This document shows, one piece after another, positions 43,567 to 52,974 of a stretch of 64,000 nt of DNA; position 1 is the first letter of the stretch; every line of letters begins with the position of its first letter. The notes under the pieces are model-generated. The model had not been told where the DNA came from and ran no database searches. It worked only from the letters and a program-made list of their open reading frames with translations. Origin of the DNA: an uncultured Eubacteriales bacterium (lineage in GTDB: Bacteria > Bacillota > Clostridia > Christensenellales > Aristaeellaceae). The position numbers and the translations under genes were made by a program. The stretch is from assembly GCA_902790495.1 (NCBI GenBank), contig CADASK010000008.1, positions 1-64,000 on the forward strand, read 5' to 3'.

Positions 43567-45198
43567 ATGTCACAGCACACACCCAAGCAGGCGCTCGGAC
43601 GCACCGACGCCCTGCTGGAGAAGGACGCCGCCCAGGAGGCCCTGCGGCAGGCCCAGCCCCATCCCGGCGCGCCCATCCCTGAAACAGAGCCGCAGCCGGG
43701 CAAAAAGAAGAAAAAGCGGCGCATCCTCAGCGCCGTCGTCAGCCTGCTGATGTGCGCGGGCACAGCCGCCGCCGGCGTGGTCGCTGCGCCCCAGCTGACC
43801 GGCATCCGCTACACCAGCCTGCCGAACTACGCCTTCGTCAACGGCGAGGTGCTCACCCTCGACAGCGCCCGCGAGGAGGCCCACCAGGAGCTGATCGACA
43901 CCCTCGCGCCTTGGCAGGGCCGTTTTCTGCCGGGCGTCTTCATTGACGGGATCGACCTGACGGGCAAGACCCTGCCAGAAGCCCGCGCAGCCCTGGAGGC
44001 CATGCACAGCGGCGACCACCAGACCTTCTCCCTGAAGGTGACCGTGGGTGAGAACACCTGGCAGCTGGACAGCGGCATGGTGCCCCTGACCCGCGACACC
44101 GAGGACATGCTGACCAAGGCCTTCGCTCTCAGCCGCACCCTCGAGAGCGCCTCCCTGCGCGAAGGCTCCTCCCTGGAGGCCCGGGCCGAGGCCCTGGCGG
44201 CCCTGGACGGCCAGCCCGTGCGCTATGAAACCACCCTCACCTGGGACGAGGAGGCCATCCGCGGCCTGTGCGAGCGCATGGCGGCCGCCGCCTGCACCGA
44301 CCCGGTCAACGCCCAGGTGCTCAGCTTTGACGTGGCGTCCCGCACCTTCGCCTTTTCGGAGGATCAGCCCGGCTCCTATGTCAGCGGCGACGAGGTGTTC
44401 GCCGCCGTGAAGGAGAAGCTGGACGCGGGCGATTACTTCGCCTCCGTGGACGTGCCCGTCGAGATCATCTTCGCCCCGGTGAGCCGCTCCGAGCTGGCCG
44501 CCTGCTTCGGCAAGATCTCCGGCTGCACCACCGAGACCACCAAGGACGCCAACCGCAACACGAACATCCGTCTCTCCGCCGAGGCCATCAACGGCAAGAT
44601 GGTGGCCCCCGGAGAAACCTTCTCCTTCAACCAGGCCACCGGCCAGCGCACCGCGGCCAAGGGCTACAAGGAGGCCACGGCCATCTCCGGCGGCCAGACC
44701 AACCCCGAGGTGGGCGGCGGCGTGTGCCAGACCAGCTCGACCCTCTTCAACGCGGTGGCGATGGCGAACCTCGAGATCGTCAGCCGCAGCCCCCATGCCT
44801 GGCCCTCCTCCTACATCGACAAGGGGCTGGACGCCACGGTCAACTGGCCCGGGCTGGATTTCAAATTCCGCAACGACACCGAGTGGCCGGTCTTCATCGT
44901 GGCCGCCTACGGCAACCGCATGGTCACGGTGGATATCTACGGCCACAGCCTGGGCGATGGCGTGAAGATCAGCCTCACCAGCCAGGTGGTGCAGACCCTG
45001 GACGCCCCCAGCGGCGTGGCCACCGAGTTCGACCCGACCCTGCCCTTCGGCACCAAGAAGACCATCGTAAAGAAGCGCAAGGGCTACATCGTGGAGACCT
45101 ACCAGATTTGGTCGGTCAACGGCATGGAGACCGAGCGCCGCCTCCTGTGCACCTCCAAGTACAAGCCCTACCAGGAAACGGTCGCCTATAATTACTAA
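43567..45198 (+). CDS. VanW family protein with PG-binding-like domains
   Basis: 543 aa from ATG at 43567; GAAGGAG upstream overlaps the end of rex, so translation is probably coupled. A Lys-rich cytoplasmic segment (KKKKKRR) precedes one helix (about 53-75). Two PGBD4-like domains follow (GVFIDGIDLTGKTLPEARAA; YETTLTWDEEAIRGLCERMA), then VanW: NIRLSAEAINGKMVAPGETF, SFNQATGQRTAAKGYKEATA, GGVCQTSSTLFNAVAMANL. The last part (GTKKTIVKKRKGYIVETYQI) resembles a G5-like beta strand unit. VanW proteins sit at the cell surface; biochemical role not established. Confidence 0.92.
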   Translation: MSQHTPKQALGRTDALLEKDAAQEALRQAQPHPGAPIPETEPQPGKKKKKRRILSAVVSLLMCAGTAAAGVVAAPQLTGIRYTSLPNYAFVNGEVLTLDSAREEAHQELIDTLAPWQGRFLPGVFIDGIDLTGKTLPEARAALEAMHSGDHQTFSLKVTVGENTWQLDSGMVPLTRDTEDMLTKAFALSRTLESASLREGSSLEARAEALAALDGQPVRYETTLTWDEEAIRGLCERMAAAACTDPVNAQVLSFDVASRTFAFSEDQPGSYVSGDEVFAAVKEKLDAGDYFASVDVPVEIIFAPVSRSELAACFGKISGCTTETTKDANRNTNIRLSAEAINGKMVAPGETFSFNQATGQRTAAKGYKEATAISGGQTNPEVGGGVCQTSSTLFNAVAMANLEIVSRSPHAWPSSYIDKGLDATVNWPGLDFKFRNDTEWPVFIVAAYGNRMVTVDIYGHSLGDGVKISLTSQVVQTLDAPSGVATEFDPTLPFGTKKTIVKKRKGYIVETYQIWSVNGMETERRLLCTSKYKPYQETVAYNY

Positions 45199-45230
45199 CA
45201 GCATTTAACTGCCGCCTGATCAAGAGCGGC

Positions 45231-45290
45231 TGCGAAGGGTTGTCAGGGGCGACCGCAAAGCCCCTGACCCGCGCCCGCAGGCGCGGAACT
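45231..45290. repeat. Two-hairpin repeat, short form (copy 11)
   Basis: GTCAGGGGC-GACCGCAAA-GCCCCTGAC and CCGCGCC-CGCA-GGCGCGG. Confidence 0.85.
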
Positions 45291-45322
45291 CCTGCTAACC
45301 GATTTGCGAAAGGAGAACAGCC

Positions 45323-45835
45323 TTGAAAAAACTGACGTTTCTCCTCATAATGGCGCTTCTCCTGAGCGTGACCGCGCTCCCTGCGGTCTCCTCCCTTGCG
45401 GAATCCCCCGCCCCCGACTTCACCGCCGCCGACCAGTACGGTCAGGTCTGGACCCTCTCCCAGCTGCGCGGCCGCGCGGTGCTGCTGCACCTGTGGACCA
45501 CCTGGTACGCCTGGTGCGACCGGGATCTGCAGGAGCTGGAGGCCTTCTACCGGGAGAGCGGCATGAACCAGGGCGACGTGGTGGTGCTGGGTGTCGCCAG
45601 CCCCGAGGGACGGGACAGCGCCACCGCCACGGAGATTGCGGGCTTCCTCGCCAAACGCGGGGTGACCTGTCCGGTGCTGATGGACACCACCGGGGTGATC
45701 TACGGCCAGCTCGCGCCCGCCGATCTGCCCGCGACGTATTTTGTCTCCCCTGCCGGGGTGCTTTTGGGGTATGCGCCCGGCGCGGCGGAGAGGCTCACCT
45801 TGATGAATCTGGCAACGATTGCGAAGGGGAATTGA
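45323..45835 (+). CDS. Exported thioredoxin-fold (TlpA/redoxin-like) protein lacking the first active-site Cys
   Basis: 170 aa from a TTG codon with AAAGGAG seven bases upstream; no ATG is available before the signal sequence. Signal peptide MKKLTFLLIMALLLSVTALP ending near SLAES, no lipobox. Then APDFTAADQYGQVWTLSQLR, LLHLWTTWYAWCDRDLQELE, VVVLGVASPEGRDSAT and LPATYFVSPAGVLLGYAPGA, all typical of the AhpC-TSA/TlpA fold. The redox motif WCxxC is WYAWC: the nucleophilic Cys is Tyr while the second Cys is kept. It cannot act as a standard dithiol reductase; a mono-Cys or binding role is possible. Confidence 0.85.
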   Translation: MKKLTFLLIMALLLSVTALPAVSSLAESPAPDFTAADQYGQVWTLSQLRGRAVLLHLWTTWYAWCDRDLQELEAFYRESGMNQGDVVVLGVASPEGRDSATATEIAGFLAKRGVTCPVLMDTTGVIYGQLAPADLPATYFVSPAGVLLGYAPGAAERLTLMNLATIAKGN

Positions 45836-45858
45836 CCCTTATCGCTACAGACGCATAA

Positions 45859-45904
45859 CGCCCGTCATCTGTCCGGATTTTTCCGGAGATGCGGGCGGTT
45901 TTTT
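45859..45904 (+). terminator. Terminator of the redoxin-like gene
   Basis: CGCCCG-TCATCT-GTCCGGA paired through TCCGGA-GATG-CGGGCG, followed by TTTTTT. Confidence 0.85.
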
Positions 45905-45933
45905 CTATTGTTTTTTCTGTCTCAGACAGCGGA

Positions 45934-45996
45934 GATTCCGCGCCTGCGGGCGCGGGCAAGGGGCTTTGCGATCGCCCCTTGCAACCCTTCGCCGCC
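45934..45996. repeat. Two-hairpin repeat, short form (copy 12)
   Basis: CCGCGCC-TGC-GGGCGCGG and GCAAGGGGC-TTTGCGATC-GCCCCTTGC. Confidence 0.85.
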
Positions 45997-46038
45997 GTCC
46001 TGAATTTGAGCTTTTCGTTTTTTGATCAATGGATTTAG

Positions 46039-47550
46039 TTACACACTCCCCAGCGCCAGGAGCATCACCAGGGTGACGGCGGGGACGGTCACTGTGTCAT
46101 ACTCGCTGGGTGAGAAGAGCTCTGCAGCGGTGCCAGCCAGCGCGGCGATTGCGGCGGTCAGCAGGGCGCGGGGCAGGGCCAGCCCCTGGGTGAACAGCAG
46201 CATCCCCATGCCGCTCAGGAAGGCCACCGCCAGCATCGCACCGCTGCCCTCCCAGGATTTCTTGCCATCCGTCCAGCGGCTGCGCACCTTGTGCCGGCCG
46301 AAGGGAATGCCCACTAGCGCCGCCGCGGCGTCGCCCGTGCCCCACATCAGGATGGCGGTCGCCGCCAGCTTCTGCTGTCCGAAGACGCCCCAGGCCACCG
46401 CCGAGACCGCCGCGACCACGGTGAAGATCATGATCATGCTGCGCTTGACCTCGCCCGGGCTCTTCTGTACCAGCGCCCTGGCGTACCACGCCTGCTTCTC
46501 GCAGAACGTCAGCAGCGGGTAGATCAGCAAAACGGCCAGCAGGGCGGCCAGCGTCGCCGCCAGCCAGCTCTGCGCGGCGTGGATCATCAGCGCCGAGAAG
46601 GTGAAGGCGACGATGTGCAGCAGCTTGCGGAAGACGAAGGAGGGCACCTTCGTCAGGAAGCGGATGGGCGCCAGCACCATCAAGCACGGGATCACGTAGG
46701 CCAGGAACACGCCGAAGCACGAGAGGATCTGGACGATCAGCTCGCAGCCGGAGAGGAAGTCCCAGTAGTGGAGGATCAGCATGGCCGCGCCCAGCACGGT
46801 CAGCACCGCGCCGGTCACCAGGCCCACCGTGCGGTTCGCCACCCGGTTGGCAAAGCGCGCCGAGACCAGGCTGGCCGCCGTCGCCACGGCGACGCACAGC
46901 AGCATCACGTCCCACTTCTCCGTGAGGATGGCCGGGTGGATCAGGATGTGGCTGACCGAGGCGATCAGCGCGGTGAAGGTCATGATGAAGGTGCTCGTGC
47001 CCACGGCGGTCTTGAGATCCATGCCGAGGAAGACCGTGAACACCACCAGCATCATCATGCCGCCGCCCGTGCCCACAAAGCCCGTGCCGAAGCCGATGGT
47101 CAGCCCGAAGAACAGGGACACAGCCACCTCCCAGGGGCCCAGCCGCGCGCCTTTCGCCGCCGTGTCGGGGCGGCTCGTGTCGGGCTTGACCAAAAAGCGG
47201 ATGCCGATGCAGAAGGTCAGGAACAGGGTGAAGGCGCCCAGCACCACGTTGCCCGCCAGGTAGGCCACATAGCTGCCCACCGTGCACATCGCGAGGATGC
47301 AGGCCATCATGAGGCCCCCGCGCTTCAGGTCGATGTTCCTGTGCCGGGCGTAGGTGTAGGCCGTCACGGCGGAGCCGAGGATATCCGAGGCCAGGGCGAT
47401 GGCCGTCGCCTGGTAAGCGCCGGTCTCGCCGGAGAAGGAGGGGCAGAGGACGATGAGGATAGGCACCATCACGGTGGCGGCGGAGAGGCCCGCCAGGCCT
47501 GTGCCGATGCCCGCGCCGAGGGATGCGATCACGTACCATAACGTTTCCAC
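46039..47550 (-). CDS. TSUP (TauE/SafE) permease fused to a phytol/dolichol-kinase-like domain
   Basis: 503 aa from GTG at 47550 with AGGAGGTG ten bases upstream; the longer ATG reading from 47607 has no ribosome site. The N-terminal half (1-255) is a TSUP permease: GAGIGTGLAGLSAATVMVPI and GFGTGFVGTGGGMMMLVVFT, the two repeat motifs, plus LKTAVGTSTFIMTFTALIAS. The C-terminal half (about 275-503) follows the CTP-dependent polyprenol-kinase family: FVFRKLLHIVAFTFSALMIH, MWGTGDAAAALVGIPFGRHK, WTDGKKSWEGSGAMLAVAFL and AELFSPSEYDTVTVPAVTLV. TSUP members export sulfite, sulfoacetate or other anions; the kinase family phosphorylates phytol, dolichol or diacylglycerol. A single open frame makes the fusion real. 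Substrates unknown. Confidence 0.85.
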   Translation of the reverse strand: METLWYVIASLGAGIGTGLAGLSAATVMVPILIVLCPSFSGETGAYQATAIALASDILGSAVTAYTYARHRNIDLKRGGLMMACILAMCTVGSYVAYLAGNVVLGAFTLFLTFCIGIRFLVKPDTSRPDTAAKGARLGPWEVAVSLFFGLTIGFGTGFVGTGGGMMMLVVFTVFLGMDLKTAVGTSTFIMTFTALIASVSHILIHPAILTEKWDVMLLCVAVATAASLVSARFANRVANRTVGLVTGAVLTVLGAAMLILHYWDFLSGCELIVQILSCFGVFLAYVIPCLMVLAPIRFLTKVPSFVFRKLLHIVAFTFSALMIHAAQSWLAATLAALLAVLLIYPLLTFCEKQAWYARALVQKSPGEVKRSMIMIFTVVAAVSAVAWGVFGQQKLAATAILMWGTGDAAAALVGIPFGRHKVRSRWTDGKKSWEGSGAMLAVAFLSGMGMLLFTQGLALPRALLTAAIAALAGTAAELFSPSEYDTVTVPAVTLVMLLALGSV

Positions 47551-47622
47551 GTTCTGTTCACCTCCTGTCAGGGCATTGTTTTTATACTTTTTCAATGAAG
47601 GGTACATCTTTTTTGTGAGAAG

Positions 47623-47679
47623 GTTTCGGCCTTCGGATGGCCCGAGGGCTTTGCGATCGGTCCGGGGACCCCTTCGCCC
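47623..47679. repeat. Two-hairpin repeat, deleted variant (copy 13)
   Basis: TTTCGGCC…GGCCCGA, then GGGCTTTGCGATCGGTCCGGGG running straight into ACCCCTTCGCC: looks like a long form with its nested hairpin removed. Confidence 0.75.
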
Positions 47680-47730
47680 ACATTCTTGTTACGTTTTGTT
47701 CTGTCAATGAATAACAGTGTGACACTTTCT

Positions 47731-47759
47731 ATTATAAGGTATAAAACAGGCCGGCGCAA
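47731..47759 (-). promoter_or_regulatory. Possible promoter of the TSUP fusion gene
   Basis: Minus strand: TTGCGC, 17-bp spacer, TATAAT; leader of about 175 nt containing copy 13. Confidence 0.5.
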
Positions 47760-47813
47760 GGCAATTTGCCGGGGCAGTTGGCCTCGATGGTATAAAAAAT
47801 AGCACATTTCCCT

Positions 47814-47842
47814 TTGACAAGCGCTTTCGGCTGTGATACAAT
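47814..47842 (+). promoter_or_regulatory. Sigma-A promoter of the sugar ABC operon with embedded operator-like palindrome
   Basis: TTGACA, 17-bp spacer, TACAAT. The perfect palindrome AAGCGCTT (47819-47826) starts at the last base of the -35 element, the core of LacI/CcpA-type operators, so repression by a LacI-family regulator is plausible. Confidence 0.75.
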
Positions 47843-47929
47843 GCAGTCAGCCGAGAACCGTCCACAGAGGGCGGCTCCCCCCTATGGAGCCTGTGTGTGC
47901 TCCGTATAATTTCAAAGGAGGTTTTTAAC

Positions 47930-49132
47930 ATGAGGAAAATCCTGGCTTTGGTTTTGGCAGCCGCGATGCTGCTCTCCATGACGGCTGTGGCGTCCGCCGA
48001 TTACTCCGGCGACCTGAAGATCTGGGTGGCCGAGGCTGTCGTCGATTTCACGAAGCAGGCCGTCGAGGACTTCAAGGCTGCCCATCCGGAATATGCCGGC
48101 ATGACGGTTGCCGTTGAGCCCGTGGGCGAAGGCGACGCCGCCAGCAATATGATCACCGACGTGGAAGCCGGCGCGGATCTGTTCGTGTTCGCGCAGGACC
48201 AGCTGGCCCGTCTGGTGGCTGCCGGCGCCCTGGAGGAGGTTGAGCCCTCCAACGCCGAGCGCGTGGCCGCCGAGAACGACGCGGGCTCCGTGGGCGCTGT
48301 GACCCTGGGCGGCAAGATGTATGCCTACCCCATGACCAGCGACAACGGCTACTTCCTCTATTATGACAAGTCCGTCGTCACCGATCCCACCGACCTCGAC
48401 GCCATCCTCGCGGACTGCGAGAAGGCCGGCAAGAGCTTCTACATGGAGATCAACTCCGGCTGGTATCAGACCGCCTTCTTCTTCGGCGCGGGCTGCGAGC
48501 TGACCTATGACACCGACGACACCGGCGCGCTGGTGGGCTGCAACGCCTCCTACGCCTCCGAGAACGGCGTCAAGGCTCTGAAGACCATGATCAAGCTGGC
48601 CAAGAGCCCCGCCTTCGTCAACGGCTCCTCCTTCTCCACCGCCACCAACGTGGGCGCCATCGTGGACGGCACCTGGGACGCCAACGCGGCCATGGAAGCC
48701 TTCGGCGAGAACTACGCGGCCTGCAAGCTGCCCATGGCGGACGGCTATCAGCTGGGCGGCTTCGGCGGCTTCAAGATGCTGGGCGTGAAGCCCCAGACCG
48801 ACGACGACAAGCTGGCTGCCTGCGACGCGCTGGCCGCCTTCCTGTCCTCCGAGGAGACGCAGATTGCCCGTTACAACGCCGTGCAGTGGGGCCCCTCCAA
48901 CCTGAACGCGCAGAAGCTGGAGGCCATTCAGCAGAATCCCGCGCTGGCCGCCCTGGCGGATCAGCTGCAGTACACCGTGCCGCAGGGCCAGTATCCCGGC
49001 GAGTATTGGTCTCTGGCTACCGGCCTGGGCGACGACATCCTGGCTGACAAGCTGGACGATGCCGACGATGCCAAGCTGATGGAAGTCCTGACCAACTTCC
49101 AGGATACCGCGATCTCCTATGCCAACAAGTAA
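47930..49132 (+). CDS. Maltose/maltodextrin-type ABC transporter, solute-binding protein
   Basis: 400 aa from ATG at 47930; AAAGGAGG eight bases upstream. Signal peptide MRKILALVLAAAMLLSMTAV ends ASAD with no lipobox Cys. Mature part resembles MalE-type binding proteins (SBP family 1): LKIWVAEAVVDFTKQAVEDF, DLFVFAQDQLARLVAAGALE, YAYPMTSDNGYFLYYDKSVV, IVDGTWDANAAMEAFGENYA. Expected to bind oligosaccharides outside the membrane. First gene of the operon and separated from the permease by a stem-loop that would favour a higher level of this protein. Exact sugar unknown. Confidence 0.9.
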   Translation: MRKILALVLAAAMLLSMTAVASADYSGDLKIWVAEAVVDFTKQAVEDFKAAHPEYAGMTVAVEPVGEGDAASNMITDVEAGADLFVFAQDQLARLVAAGALEEVEPSNAERVAAENDAGSVGAVTLGGKMYAYPMTSDNGYFLYYDKSVVTDPTDLDAILADCEKAGKSFYMEINSGWYQTAFFFGAGCELTYDTDDTGALVGCNASYASENGVKALKTMIKLAKSPAFVNGSSFSTATNVGAIVDGTWDANAAMEAFGENYAACKLPMADGYQLGGFGGFKMLGVKPQTDDDKLAACDALAAFLSSEETQIARYNAVQWGPSNLNAQKLEAIQQNPALAALADQLQYTVPQGQYPGEYWSLATGLGDDILADKLDDADDAKLMEVLTNFQDTAISYANK

Positions 49133-49155
49133 TCAGACCTGAACCCTATCATTTC

Positions 49156-49198
49156 GGGAGGGCGGGGGCGTCTGCCTCTCACCCTCCCCTTCCTTTTT
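49156..49198 (+). terminator. Intercistronic stem-loop between binding protein and permease
   Basis: GGGAGGG, 19-nt loop, CCCTCCC followed by CTTCCTTTTTCC. Probably a partial terminator or 3'-end stabiliser, as is usual after binding-protein genes. Confidence 0.6.
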
Positions 49199-49278
49199 CC
49201 GCCCTTTCAGTTTTATGGGCAACAACACCACACAACGCATCCCATGACAGAGAGGCATAGCAAGGAGGCAATTCGGAT

Positions 49279-50760
49279 ATGACTGATCTCGAATTCCTGA
49301 AGCTGAGCGGGCCTGCCAAAACCGCCTGGAAGATCGGCAACTTTTTCCGCCTGCTTCCGGGCCGTATCGGCGCGGGCTGCAGGAAGCTTGGCCTTGGGAT
49401 CGTCCGCCTTTTCCGCTCCCTGGGGCTGAACCTCAAGGATCTGGTGGACACCTTCGTCCACGGAGACTGGAAGACCAAGCTGAGCTACCTGGTGATGGGC
49501 TTCGGCTCCGCAGCCCGCGGCCAGTGGGGGCGCGGCCTGCTGTTCTTCCTGTTCCAGACCGTGTTCAACTTCTACATGATCCACTTTGGCGTGGCCTACC
49601 TGGGCAAGCTGAACACCCTGGGCACCATCGAGACCTACAAGGAGGGCCGCCGCACGGTCTACGGCGACAACTCCTTCTTCATCCTGCTCTACGGCGTGCT
49701 GACGCTCTTCTTCGTGCTGGCGTTCATCTACACCTGGCGGGTGAACATCAAGCAGAACCGCATCTCCGAGGAGATCCTCAAGAGCGGCCGCAAGCTCAAG
49801 AGCACCAAGGAAGACCTGAAGTCCCTGGCGGACGAGCAGTTCCACAAGACGTTGCTGGCCCTGCCCACCCTGGGCGTCACGGTGTTCACCATCCTGCCGA
49901 TCCTCTTCATGATCCTGGTGGCCTTCACCAACTTTGACGCGACCCACCAGCCCCCGAGCAAGCTGTTCACCTGGGTGGGCTGGGACAACTTCCGCCAGCT
50001 GCTGTCCTCCGACACGGCCTCCTACGGCAACACCTTCAAGCAGGTGCTGTTCTGGACGCTGGTGTGGGCCTTCTTCGCCACCTTCCTGAACTACTTCCTG
50101 GGCATGCTGGTGGCCATCATGATCAACAAGAAGGGCATCAAGCTGAAGAAGGTGTGGCGCACCATCCTCGTGATGACCATCGCCATCCCCCAGTTCGTGT
50201 CCCTGCTGTACGTCTCCAAGATGTTCGCGGCGGACGGCCTGATCAACAGCTACCTGATGAAGTGGGGCTGGATCTCCCAGCCGATCCCCTTCTGGACCAA
50301 CGCGGGCTGGGCGCGCTTCACCATCATCCTGATCAACCTGTGGATCGGCATCCCCTACCTGATGCTGATCGCCACCGGCATCCTGATGAACATCCCGGCC
50401 GACCTCTACGAGAGCGCGAGGATCGACGGCGCGAACGCCTTCCAGATGTACCGCAAGATCACCCTGCCATACATGCTCTTCGTCACCGGGCCCTACCTGC
50501 TCTCGTCCTTCACCGGCAACATCAACAACTTCAACGTCATCTACCTGCTCTCCGGCGGCAGGCCCCTGTCCCTGGAGCTGAGCGGCAACGCCGGCTACAC
50601 CGACCTGCTGATCACCTGGCTGTACAAGATGACCGTGACGGATACCAACTACAAGCTGGCCGCCGTCATGGGCATCCTGGTGTTCGTGGTGTCGGCGGTC
50701 ATCAACCTGATCGTCTATAACATGATACCGTCCGTCAAGAACGAGGAGGATTTCCAGTAA
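49279..50760 (+). CDS. MalF-type sugar ABC transporter permease
   Basis: 493 aa. A long N-terminal part (1-160) with two helices and charged segments precedes the conserved permease core from about 185 (ALPTLGVTVFTILPILFMIL). Coupling loop ESARIDGANAFQMYRKITLP, then PYLLSSFTGNINNFNVIYLL and the last helix (LAAVMGILVFVVSAVINLIV). The extra N-terminal region is typical of MalF relative to other permeases. It pairs with the next gene product as the pore. Preceded by AAGGAGG; its stop overlaps the next start (TAATG). Confidence 0.92.
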   Translation: MTDLEFLKLSGPAKTAWKIGNFFRLLPGRIGAGCRKLGLGIVRLFRSLGLNLKDLVDTFVHGDWKTKLSYLVMGFGSAARGQWGRGLLFFLFQTVFNFYMIHFGVAYLGKLNTLGTIETYKEGRRTVYGDNSFFILLYGVLTLFFVLAFIYTWRVNIKQNRISEEILKSGRKLKSTKEDLKSLADEQFHKTLLALPTLGVTVFTILPILFMILVAFTNFDATHQPPSKLFTWVGWDNFRQLLSSDTASYGNTFKQVLFWTLVWAFFATFLNYFLGMLVAIMINKKGIKLKKVWRTILVMTIAIPQFVSLLYVSKMFAADGLINSYLMKWGWISQPIPFWTNAGWARFTIILINLWIGIPYLMLIATGILMNIPADLYESARIDGANAFQMYRKITLPYMLFVTGPYLLSSFTGNINNFNVIYLLSGGRPLSLELSGNAGYTDLLITWLYKMTVTDTNYKLAAVMGILVFVVSAVINLIVYNMIPSVKNEEDFQ

Positions 50761-51707
50761 TGAGCAAGCAGAATCAAATACCGGAAGTCGACATCGTGGT
50801 GGACGAGAAGGCCGGCGTCATCCGGGAAGTGAAGGATGAGCGGAAGTTCCGCTCCAAGGCCGGTCACGAAAAGCGCGTGAACACCGCCATCTATGTCGTG
50901 CTCGTCCTCATGTCGATCATCTGGCTGGCGCCCTTCGTGTTTCTGGTGTTCCAGTCCTTCCGCTCCTACGCCACCGAGTCCGGCGGCATGGTGAACTACC
51001 TGCTGCCCAAGACCTGGTCCCTGGACAACTACCGCTGGCTGCTCAGCGGCGAGAGCAACTTCATCCGCTGGTACGGCAACACCCTGTTCATCGCCATCTT
51101 CTGCGCAGCCATCCAGACCGTGATGGTGCTGTCCGTGTCCTACGCCCTTTCCCGCCTGCGCTTCAAGGGCCGCAAGCTGATCATGAACACCGTGCTGGTG
51201 CTGGGCCTGTTCCCCGGCTTCCTGACCATGATCACGCTGTACTTCCTGCTCAAGCAGCTCGGCCTGACCCAGTCCGGCGCCATCCCGGGCCTGATCCTCA
51301 TCTACTGCGCGTCCTCCGGCATGGGGTATTACATCTCCAAGGGCTACTTTGACACCATCCCGAAGTCCCTGGACGAGAGCGCCCGCATCGACGGCGCGAC
51401 CCGCTTCCAGGTGTTCAAGAAGATCATCATGCCCCTGGCCAAGCCCATCGTGATCTACACCGTGCTGATGGCCTTCATGGCCCCGTGGGGCGACTATGTG
51501 TTTGCCTCCTACGTGGCCTTCGGCTCCGAGCCGAACTACAACGTGGCCGTCGGCCTCTACCGCTGGGTCAACGTCAACGATTACCAGGGCTATTTCACCC
51601 GCTTCTGCGCGGGCGGCGTCCTGGTGGCCGTGCCGATCACCATCCTGTTCATGTGCCTGCAGAAGTACTACGTGGAGGGCGTGACCGGCGGCGCGGTGAA
51701 GGGCTGA
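50760..51707 (+). CDS. MalG-type sugar ABC transporter permease
   Basis: 315 aa. Six membrane segments after a hydrophilic N-terminus (1-40). Coupling loop DESARIDGATRFQVFKKIIM and the family end with YVEGVTGGAVKG. WGDYVFASYVAFGSEPNYNV lies in the external loop before the last helix, as in MalG. Start ATG overlaps the malF-like stop by one base, so translation is coupled. Confidence 0.93.
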   Translation: MSKQNQIPEVDIVVDEKAGVIREVKDERKFRSKAGHEKRVNTAIYVVLVLMSIIWLAPFVFLVFQSFRSYATESGGMVNYLLPKTWSLDNYRWLLSGESNFIRWYGNTLFIAIFCAAIQTVMVLSVSYALSRLRFKGRKLIMNTVLVLGLFPGFLTMITLYFLLKQLGLTQSGAIPGLILIYCASSGMGYYISKGYFDTIPKSLDESARIDGATRFQVFKKIIMPLAKPIVIYTVLMAFMAPWGDYVFASYVAFGSEPNYNVAVGLYRWVNVNDYQGYFTRFCAGGVLVAVPITILFMCLQKYYVEGVTGGAVKG

Positions 51708-51746
51708 GAGGCCCCCGCTTTCTGAACATAAGAGGAGGACAAAGCT

Positions 51747-52877
<1,131 letters not shown>

Positions 52878-52930
52878 GCTTCTCCTTAGATAAGATGATC
52901 CAGTGTAAGTATATTGCTGCGATTCATCAA

Positions 52931-52970
52931 AAAACGGTTTGGGCCTCATCGGGTCCAAACCGTTCTTTTC
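52931..52970. terminator. Bidirectional terminator between the sugar ABC operon and rpoD
   Basis: AACGGTTTGG, 12-nt loop, CCAAACCGTT followed by CTTTTC on plus; on minus the stem is followed by TTTTTT, just after the rpoD stop. Confidence 0.88.
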
Positions 52971-52974
52971 GTTT

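Larger units (their letters stand above)
47551..47929. other. Divergent intergenic region between the TSUP fusion and malE-like genes
   Basis: 379 bases without a gene. Holds one truncated repeat, a promoter in each direction and a palindrome, listed separately. Confidence 0.6.
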
